From Jaapia argillacea MUCL 33604 (taxonomy: Eukaryota; Basidiomycota; Agaricomycetes; Jaapiales; Jaapiaceae), in NCBI GenBank assembly GCA_000697665.1, contig KL197710.1, positions 753,425 to 817,424 of the forward strand: a stretch of 64,000 bases of DNA. The letters are read 5' to 3'. The notes under the pieces were generated by a model. It was not told the origin of the DNA. It was given only the letters and a program-made list of their open reading frames with translations, and searched no databases. The stretch's first letter is position 1; each line of letters begins with the position of its first letter. The translations under genes were made by a program, and so were the position numbers. Shown here one piece after another: positions 56,601 through 64,000 of this stretch.

Positions 56601-58338
56601 CTATGTGCTGTCTTGGGCTTCTTGGCCTGCTGGATTTCGCGGTCGTGGAAGGAACTCTAACTCAGGTCCGTGCCATAAAAGAAGGATAGCGTGCTGCTTA
56701 CCCTAGAGTTCGTCACCTTAGGCGCAGGTGCTGGAGTCGTTTCCTTTTCCACGGGCCGTTTCCTCCGCTTCGGAGGTGCCTTTGCTTTGTTGTCAAGCTT
56801 GTCACTGGGTGCAGGGGGAGGATCTTGTTGACTCCACGAAGGGGCCGCTAAGGGCGGCCCGCCTTGTAATTGAGGAAGGATTCCTATGGAGCCCGGTGCT
56901 TGTGGACCAGAAACCTCGGGAAGGAAATCCTTGAACTCACGCATGAGTTCCGGGGAATCTCTGAACAGCATCTGCACCTGAACGTAAACCTGCGACTGCA
57001 ACATCTGCAGTTAGAGAATCACACAGTGTTCTTCTCCCATAGGAATGAAATCGTTGCTCACCTCGTGCGGATGTTTCTGCTCCTTCTGATATGTCTGGAG
57101 TATTTCCAAGAACTGCTTGTAGATGTTAGGGTCATCCTGGAATCGAGTTTTGATTTTATTGAGGAACTGAATTGCGTGATTGAACTCTCCATTCGGGGCA
57201 CCTTCGTTTATTACACGGCCGCCAAGTCCTCCCAAGAATGTCGCAGCAGCAGCCGTGTGGGGTCCAGGGGAGTAAGACGTGGGCATATTATGAAAGGTGG
57301 TGGCGTATTGATATGGGAGAGGTGTGGTTGGTCGGGAGCTGCTCATGATCCCCGGTGTGGAGACACCGTGCAGTGGGGGACCAGGAAACGCCATTGATAC
57401 TATAGGGGCAGGCCCTGGTCCAATAGCGTCACGATTCATCCGAGGGACAGGATCGAAAGGATTCGTGCTCTGAGTTATGGTTCCCATCGGTGTGGTAACA
57501 AGAATAGTAGGGTCGGAAGGGTCTTTCGAACACTCTATTCGATACCCCGGAGGGAGGAACGTATTGAAACCTTGAATGAGATACGGGTTGCCTTGGAAGA
57601 GCATGGAGACTCGCTGAATGACTCCGGGGGTATCAAGCCTGTCGGAGACAAGTAGTACAATTAGCGACAACTGTTTTGAAGAGGAATCCACCGGGCAGCA
57701 CGACCCCAGCAGCCAGGGTCTCTACTTCTGTCCTCCGCGGATCCTGCTATCCGCCACCCACCGCATCCCTAACCAAGATAAGATACTCACAATCCGCTCT
57801 TAAAGTCCTTCATAATATCCAAAAAGTGATTGTACACATCCGGTTTGTCCTGGAACTGCACCTTGACAGCGTCGAGATAACTCAACGCGTCTGTGACGTT
57901 CAAAGGCCTATTCGTCTCTGGCGACAGGCTTGCATTTCCTGTTGGTGGCTGGAATTCTTCGGGCATATCGCCGCCAGCAGCTGCAATAGCCGCGGCTTGC
58001 CCAAACTTGGGTGGGGAGACTGGTCGACTCGGGGACTGTGGGTGCCCGTTGGGTGTGCCACTGGCGGAAGGCTGGATAGGCAACGGGGCGGGGTTAAGAA
58101 TTCGCTGTGCATCCAGAGCTGAGAATCCAGCGCCTTGCCCTAAGCTTTCGCGAACTAGAGGAATTTGTGAAGGCGGGCGCTGAGGTTGAGGGGAGCGAAT
58201 GGCTACTTGTGGGATCTGTTCCAATCTTGAAGCCAACGCAGCTTCTTGTGCGTTAGTGCTGGCGGCGTCCATAAAGGTAGCTGGTTTGGCATTCGGCGAA
58301 TGCAAAGACGACGGAGGACGACTAGGAGGCTTGTCCAT
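53666..58338 (-). CDS. SIN3: SIN3 transcriptional corepressor scaffold
   Basis: The scaffold of the Sin3 histone deacetylase complexes. Domains run in family order. PAH1: [38 protein letters not shown] joined to [35 protein letters not shown]2: [36 protein letters not shown] joined to [28 protein letters not shown]3: [34 protein letters not shown]. Then comes the HDAC interaction domain ([76 protein letters not shown]). The C-terminal Sin3 domain is also present ([59 protein letters not shown]). A poly-acidic [10 protein letters not shown] loop lies between. ATG at 58338 ([11 protein letters not shown]); an in-frame upstream frame is open but lies in the leader. Stop at 53666. More than ten introns. 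Confidence 0.95.
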
Positions 58339-58599
58339 GGTAGCAGGAAATTGAAACGGAGGCGCTGAGAAGGCCACGAAGAAATCTCCGTTGTTTATTT
58401 CAGTGCTTATCTTATCTGCAACATCACGTGTCTCTAGATCAAGAGATCGCCCCAACTGAACATTGAACAAACGCAAAACCCATCATATTGAGACCTGTAT
58501 GCTACATAGTACATGCTCGTACGCTACATTATGCGGAATAAATACCATGCAGAGGTGAATAAGATTAGGGATATCCAACACATCCGTAACATTATCACA

Positions 58600-59959
58600 T
58601 CACGCCTTCACTGATCTCTTGAATATACGGCGTGCAGGGGACGGCTCTGGTTTCTCGACAGCGACACTAGGTGGCGGAGCAGGCAAAGGTATGATATTAA
58701 CACCCGGACTCCGCGACGATGTAGATGCCCTTCGTTCCTTTGCTTTCGGAATAGTGGGGGGGATAGTTGGTGGTAATGGAGATTCGGTGGAAAACCGAAC
58801 GTTGGTGGGACTCGAGGTAGGGAGAGGAGTGGTGATATGGCCTGACAAGCGGCGCTCTTGCTGAACGCGGCGAGCGTAGTCGATAGCTTCTGGTGAGCCT
58901 GGTTGGGGGAAGAAGTAAGGAGCTTCGTAGGGGTGGGTACGAGCTGGTGGAGGGGGAGGTTTTGGAGGTGATATATTACGACTTCTTCGACGGCGAGGGC
59001 AGAGTCCTTTCGAAGCTTTGGACGCAAAGGTGAGAACTTTGCGAATCACAAAGGAACATCCAGCGCACTCACTTTTCTCTGAACGAGAGCTTCTGCGCTC
59101 CTCGTCGTCGCCAACAGAGCCCAAAGGGGATCCTGTAATTTCCACGTCCGACCCACCAGCCGGCGCGGTAAATCGCCGCGTCAAAGACGCGTTACGGGAG
59201 TGAGACGACGATGACGGAGGGTCCGATATAACAGGGATAGTAGGGGAAGAGACAACCCTCGATGGCTCCTTCCGTTTCTCATGTCGATGTGCCAAATTCA
59301 ACAAACCAAATGTGTGTCTCCGTTTGGGGTCTCGGCGCCCCTCAGCTGGCAGTGGTGTACTCGCCCCTTGTGACTCGGAAGTTCCAGGTAATGATTGGAA
59401 GCTCTCCAGTGATCCCTGCTCCTGAGTCGGTGGAGGCAAAGAAGGAGAAAGGGACCTGGTTCGCTCACGACTCCGTGCAGGCTTTTCAGACTTTCGACTG
59501 GGGAGGGGATGGGAAATTGGATGGGATGCAGATGATGCAGAAAACGTGTCCGTTTCGACTCGTGAAGGCGATGAAAGGGCGCTTTCGAACGATACATGAG
59601 GGGAAGGTATGGGGGACGTAGGGGAAACGACCCTACTGGATCGGTGGGACGCTGGCGATTCGGTATGAGAGGGGTCGGAGACTCGGTCACTCCGACGGGT
59701 AGGAGGCCCAATACTGACTCGCTCCACTAATGACTGGCTGGGCAAGGTATGAGTAAGGAGACGTGGGGATGGCGGTTTTGTCAGCAACGGCGGGGTTTCT
59801 CGTACAATGACGAGATTAAACAGTGAAGCCAGGACGCTCTATGAGAGTGTTAATGAAAATTTCGACAACAAATGGAATTCAACTCACCAAGATAAATCCT
59901 GCCGATCCCAGCAAGACACCGGCGGTCCCAACTGCAACCCCTTTCAAAACAATATCCAT
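58600..59959 (-). CDS. Pro/Ser/Arg-rich protein with N-terminal membrane anchor on a separate first exon
   Basis: Family not recognised. Exon 1 (59959-59888) encodes MDIVLKGVAVGTAGVLLGSAGFIL, and a 49-base intron (59887-59839, GTGAGT...CATAG) joins it to SVLASLFNLVIVRETPP. Together they make a hydrophobic hairpin or long membrane helix. The remaining 390 residues are disordered and rich in Ser, Pro and Arg (SPSLPPPTQEQG, RRSSRSEKSECAG). A short Cys segment SECAGCSFVIRK is followed by CPRRRRSRN. A PYEAPYFFPQPGSPEAIDYARRVQQERRLSGHITTPL block looks like the only folded or conserved part. Ends FKRSVKA at 58600. Basidiomycete genomes contain similar poorly described anchored proteins; no function is proposed. 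Confidence 0.65.
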
Positions 59960-60885
59960 GCTGTCAAGGCCTCTGACAAAACCGAGTGGTATGGGGTTGT
60001 CAAAATGCGGCGGGAGGACGGGTATGCGTGTGGTTCAAGCCTTGAGATACAAAAGCTTAGTGCGCAGCCACGTTAATCGAGGCTCTGCTGTGCCTTCATC
60101 AAGCATAAGGGAAGAGGTGGGGGGAAAGCGGAAACGACAGCTGAACAAGTAAGTAAATAAGCAGAGAAACCCGAGTGCTTAGCATTCGGTCGTGATGAGA
60201 TTCCTCAGCGATCGGACGTCAAGAAACATACGCAAGTCAATCGGCGGTTGATATCACGGGAACGCCCAAGGGGGTTGATCGTACGACTCCGTAAGCGCTA
60301 GTTTGTAAAATTCGGAGAAGCTGTGCCAGACTTCCCCGTATACCTCGGAAGGGTAGCTTACATGAATGGCCCGAATCCTCCTTGTCAAGCCAGACCGCTG
60401 GAATGGACTTGTAATTGGATAATGAGGAGTGAGAGGACGAAAGAATAATCGGATAAGGACGCTGGCCTATCAGGAGGCAGGTCTGGTTAGTAGTGTCGGT
60501 GTCGGGCGACTGCTATCGCCGCTCTGGCACCAGTGACCAAATCGCTGGCATCCGCTTGCTTGCGACGTAACTGAATGGGTATCAGGGGGCGAGCTTGATA
60601 ACATCCGACTGTGCTGTAATCCATATCGGATTCCATGACAATTGGACAACATTGGACAAGGAGAATGGAGAAAGCTTGCAGAACGTGTTTTCTGCGAGTC
60701 GACCTAGGATAACCCAGATGCACGGCATAATGTTGCGGCGGTAGCATACACGCCAAGAGGTCGAGGAGGGTTCTGGGATTTTGGATGCGCAGTGTTTCGC
60801 CACGTGGGAAAAGTGCAACACCAGTCCGAACTTGTCTTCCTTCAACATTTGACTGTGCTTCCGTGCAACCCATCTGTATTCCGCC
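59960..60885. other. Long divergent intergenic region upstream of SHO1
   Basis: The longest gene-free stretch in the window, about 925 bases, between divergent genes. Minus-strand frames at 60470-60936 reach 149 codons but overlap the SHO1 start and show no domain. No TATA box, RNA gene or repeat stands out. It probably holds both promoters and long leaders. Confidence 0.45.
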
Positions 60886-62130
60886 ATGCCTCCTCGCGGT
60901 AGTGAAGGCTATGATTTTACGCCCATCTTGACCCACTATCTCTTCTTGTTTACTACAATTCTAGCCGTCGTAAGTATCTCCTATCCCGCTCTCGCCGCCA
61001 ACTCAATTCTCATTTTCGATTTTCCAGTTAGGATGGTTTGTAGCATTCATCTCACAAGCAGTCGCAAACGCAAACTGTGCGTTTCTCTCGCTCCACAATT
61101 GCAGGTGACTCTTGCTGATAGCACTGACAGTCGGCCATGACGCCGTGGGCATTCTGTGGTTCGCGATTTTCCTGCAACTTTTCCTCATTCTGGGGGTCAT
61201 ACAAACCCTTGCGAGCGACTCAATAGCAATGCACCGCTTCCAAATATCAACTTTTGGCGCGATCGCCATCGTATTCGCGGTCTTTGGAGTCAACCAAGGC
61301 ATTTTCTCCGGAATCGCCTCCCTCGACGCAATGTCTGCTGGATGGCTCATCCTGGCGATTGTAGATATCCTTTGGGTCCTTTACTTCACATCAGAAGAGG
61401 ACTCATTAGCACTTCACATCTTTAACTCTCTGGGCACTGGTGGTCTCACACCCCCATCGAGGCGCCGCCGGACGCGCCCGCCTTCCACCCATATGGCTGG
61501 GAACAATGGTTACATGTCTGGCGGTTACCAGTCAGGCGCTGGTGTTGTTGGAGGATATGATACGAAGAGTGGTGCCTTTGGCGGTCCCCCGGCGATGGGA
61601 AGTCAGCGCAGCATTCATGGTGGTAGTGCGGAGGGTGGAGGGGTCCGAAACACGTTGGTTGGAGGCCCCGGCAGTATCCAAAATGCACCCAGTGGCGGTC
61701 CTCCGGGATCTCTCCATGGACAGGATCCCAACGTCGGCCCCAACTCACCCTTGATGGGCAGTGGGAACGCGGGAGTAGGCGCGGGCGCGAGAATGGGCAG
61801 TCCATCAAACAGCACAGGGCCAGCAGATACAAGTGCTAACCAGGAGTACATGTACAAGGCAAAGGCATTGTACGCATGTAAGCTGATCCTTGCTCCTTGA
61901 GCTTCTCGGTCTCTAACTTGGTTCCCAGACACTGCCTCAACGGATGATCCAAACGAAATATCCTTCGCAAAAGGGGAAATCCTCGACATCATCGACAAGC
62001 AAGGAAAGTGGTGGCAAGCGAAAAAAGAAAACGGCACAGTGGGCAGTACGTTGACTCCTTTCTCTCCGGATCGAGCGTCACTCTCAACCTTTTCACAGTT
62101 GCGCCTTCCAATTACCTCCAGATCATCTGA
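60886..62130 (+). CDS. SHO1: High-osmolarity sensor SHO1 (four membrane helices plus SH3)
   Basis: Sho1 is a plasma-membrane adaptor that starts one branch of the HOG MAP kinase pathway and works in polarity and filamentous growth. Four membrane helices are visible: [27 protein letters not shown] (joined across the first intron), [42 protein letters not shown], and [17 protein letters not shown]. The second intron, with acceptor GACAG, restores [15 protein letters not shown] Gly/Ser/Pro linker of about 140 residues leads to an SH3 domain, [59 protein letters not shown], with the ALYAY, WW and SNY hallmarks intact. The SH3 usually binds a Pro motif in the MAPKK Pbs2. ATG at 60886, five exons, TGA at 62128-62130. 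Confidence 0.95.
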
Positions 62131-62630
62131 TCCGCTTGGCTGCTGCTTTCTCTCGTCTGTCCGTGTTTTGTCTATTGTACTTCACGAACCAGATGTTATG
62201 TTACGTGCCTAATGCCCTTCATTCCGACAAACCTGCGGATACCCTGTCATCCTTTAAAGTATTGCTTTCAATTCAACAGGAAATCCGCCCTCACTTGATC
62301 CAGTTATTTTCTTGTTAGGAGGCACCTGGACTGTTCCTTGCTTTTGCTATGTTGTTAATTATCTATCAAATCATTTTAGTCAGTTCTTCACTTGTGTTTT
62401 GTTCCGGACGCGCTGGCAATGAAGTTGACTAAACGATACATGGGCGGTCAATGCATGTCTTACTAGATTCTAGATGCTCTCATCCATTGTAAATATCTCG
62501 AAACATAATGCTACACGAAGTTGTGGTTTAGTTGTTATCTCATACAAGAAGATATACCGCCCTAAGTTATAATGTTCCACCGAACATACGTACTTATCAC
62601 AACACCATACCATCGAACTCTACGTCCCCA
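62131..62630. other. Convergent intergenic region, nothing recognised
   Basis: About 500 AT-rich bases between the SHO1 stop and the stop of the RNF10-like gene, consistent with two 3' UTRs. No gene is supported. Confidence 0.5.
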
Positions 62631-64000
62631 TCATCTGCGCCTTCCACCAGCGCCCCCGCCACCTAGCACAATCATCCTACTACCGCGCTTCTTCCTTCCC
62701 CCACCTCGTTGTTCCAGGTCATGCCAAGCGGCATCCCAATCATACTCATCTTCCGTCTCTTCACGTCGTGGAGCGCGCTGGCCAGCTCCAGTCGAAGGTC
62801 GTCCCGACGCCGAAGAGGCGTGCAATGCAGATGCAAAACTCCTGGCACCCCACACTCCTGTCGGTTGGGGCGATGGCGCATGCTCAGGCTCCGGGTCCGA
62901 CGTGGGGATCGCGAACTCCTCAACCGGCGTGTCCGATCTATCCATCACAACAGGAGATGGCACGACACGAGTCACGCTACTCCAACTTGAGGCAGCCACC
63001 ATGGCGAGCTTCTCCTTCTCCCTTTCCTCCGCTCTTGCCTTAGCCTTATCATCCTTCTTGCCCTTCTCCTTCCTCCTAGCCCTACGACTCTTCAGGGCTC
63101 CCTCAAAGCTCCTTAGACCTTCAATCCCAACCACACCTTCAAGATCGGCTTCCACAAAAACCACATCAGCACCTTCTGGCATATGTGCTAGGTATTTGCA
63201 CCGCTTCCGCAGGTCGTCGTTGACGCTACCTTCGGAATAGGCCTCCACGCGGAAGGTGATGGTGTCCGGAAATGAGGCATAGCTGTGAAAATGGGAAAAC
63301 AAGATCTTAATGTCTAGAGGATGAAGAAAGATAGGAAGACCGGAGGTAGACTGGTAGTAATAGTATGTCTGAGTTGAGGGAGGAGGAGGATTGACGTTGC
63401 GACGTTGTCGAGAGGTACGATTCCCGATCGAAGATGCAGAGGCCATAGGAGCTGAATTGCCGGGAGTATGGGGAGGTACAGGACGGGGAGAAGGAGAGGG
63501 ACGGAAAGCTGCGGATTGAGTTTCAAGGAAAGCTAACGGGGCGTCGGGAATGGGATCGAGGGAGGCTGCTTGAGTAACACGACGATTGTAAGTAGATACG
63601 CGATCCTCGATCTCGTGTTGGTCCCGGTAAGCTCTGGTGATGACATCAGTCAATTGTGGCGTCTCCAGAGCGGAGGCCTTGGCAATTTGATGTCGAACTT
63701 TGTCTTGGGCAGAGTCGATGAATATCAAGCTGAGCTCGTCGCCCATTCCCGCGAGGATCCGCCTCTCTGCAGCAAGGTCATCCAAGTCCTTAGTGAGAGC
63801 GGCGATAAGGTATGAAGGGGTAGCCAACATGAACTTGGAAAAGGCAAAGACATCCGGGAGGAAGTGGAAGGGCGCTTGATGAGGAGGGATTAAGTCGGAA
63901 GGCCAAGTGGGAGAGCGTGGAAGAGCGAGCGTGGTGATTTGGGGTCGTTGCATAAGGCGCATGCGAATGGTGGATCCGAGAACGGGTGTGGCTAGTAGAT
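62631..64000 (-). CDS. MAG2: RNF10/Mag2-type RING protein, C-terminal part (5' end outside window)
   Basis: The frame stays open to the right edge, so the N-terminal RING finger expected of this family lies outside. The visible part reads LATPVLGSTIRMRLMQRPQITTLALPRSPTWPSD, then FHFLPDVFAFSKFMLATPSYLIAALTKDLDDL, the segment that follows the RING in RNF10 homologues. Next comes TYYYYQSTSGLPIFLHPLDIKILFSHFHSYASFPDTITFRVEAYSEGSVNDDLRKRCKYLAHMPEGADVVFVEADL, the strongest family signature. A Lys/Arg/Glu-rich helix (RRARRKEKGKKDDKAKAR) follows, then a Pro/Ser region ending in a Gly/Arg tail. In yeast and mammals these E3 ligases act on 40S ribosomal proteins in translation quality control. Stop at 62631-62633. 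Confidence 0.85.
   Translation of the reverse strand, partial: LLATPVLGSTIRMRLMQRPQITTLALPRSPTWPSDLIPPHQAPFHFLPDVFAFSKFMLATPSYLIAALTKDLDDLAAERRILAGMGDELSLIFIDSAQDKVRHQIAKASALETPQLTDVITRAYRDQHEIEDRVSTYNRRVTQAASLDPIPDAPLAFLETQSAAFRPSPSPRPVPPHTPGNSAPMASASSIGNRTSRQRRNVNPPPPSTQTYYYYQSTSGLPIFLHPLDIKILFSHFHSYASFPDTITFRVEAYSEGSVNDDLRKRCKYLAHMPEGADVVFVEADLEGVVGIEGLRSFEGALKSRRARRKEKGKKDDKAKARAEEREKEKLAMVAASSWSSVTRVVPSPVVMDRSDTPVEEFAIPTSDPEPEHAPSPQPTGVWGARSFASALHASSASGRPSTGAGQRAPRREETEDEYDWDAAWHDLEQRGGGRKKRGSRMIVLGGGGAGGRRR

Noticed and set aside
60487-60936. 149-codon minus-strand frame upstream of SHO1
   Set aside because: Overlaps the SHO1 start codon in antisense and shows no domain; other frames there are equally open.

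Overview
The window is nuclear DNA from a filamentous basidiomycete, most likely an Agaricomycete. Genes are dense on both strands and broken by many short GT-AG introns (mostly 49-80 bases). The proteins are eukaryotic and fungal: Zn2Cys6 and forkhead regulators, SHO1, SIN3, SYO1, UTP13, RIB7, Sro7/tomosyn, histone H4 and a fungal MOCS1-type molybdenum cofactor gene. I see no operons, CRISPR arrays, prophage or transposon. All exon joins were made by eye from splice signals and family conservation, so outer CDS limits are firmer than every internal junction. Coordinates given for a CDS include its introns.

Layout, left part (1-20 kb): a mitochondrial aspartate/glutamate-type carrier cut by the left edge (+), a secreted Thr/Tyr-rich surface protein (+), a TXNDC17/TRP14-like thioredoxin-fold protein (+), an amidase (+), the molybdopterin gene joining MoaA and MoaC (-), a Golgi-type glycosyltransferase-like protein (+), a SAM methyltransferase (+), a NIPSNAP protein (+) and a large Zn2Cys6 transcription factor (+).

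Middle (19-38 kb): a forkhead factor with an AT-hook (+), UTP13 (+), an aminodeoxychorismate lyase of folate synthesis (-), an NBR1-like selective autophagy receptor with PB1, three ZZ fingers, an FW domain and a terminal LIR-like motif (+), a RhoGEF (-), RIB7 of riboflavin synthesis (-) diverging from histone H4 (+), and a small NTF2/SnoaL-like protein (+).

Right part (39-64 kb): six consecutive minus-strand genes (Sro7/tomosyn exocytosis regulator, a very long coiled-coil protein, the ribosomal protein import adaptor SYO1, a single-pass membrane protein, the SIN3 corepressor, and a Pro/Ser-rich protein with a membrane anchor encoded by a separate first exon), then the osmosensor SHO1 (+) and the C-terminal part of an RNF10/Mag2-type protein (-) running off the right edge.

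The genes are mostly housekeeping and do not form one pathway or cluster. UTP13 and SYO1 both serve ribosome assembly; H4, SIN3, the forkhead and the Zn2Cys6 protein serve transcription; MOCS1, RIB7 and aminodeoxychorismate lyase each serve a cofactor pathway. I found no undescribed system. The most interesting local feature is the MoaA/MoaC junction, where two competing splice donors five bases apart would decide between a stop after the functional Gly-Gly tail and a fused MoaA-MoaC protein.
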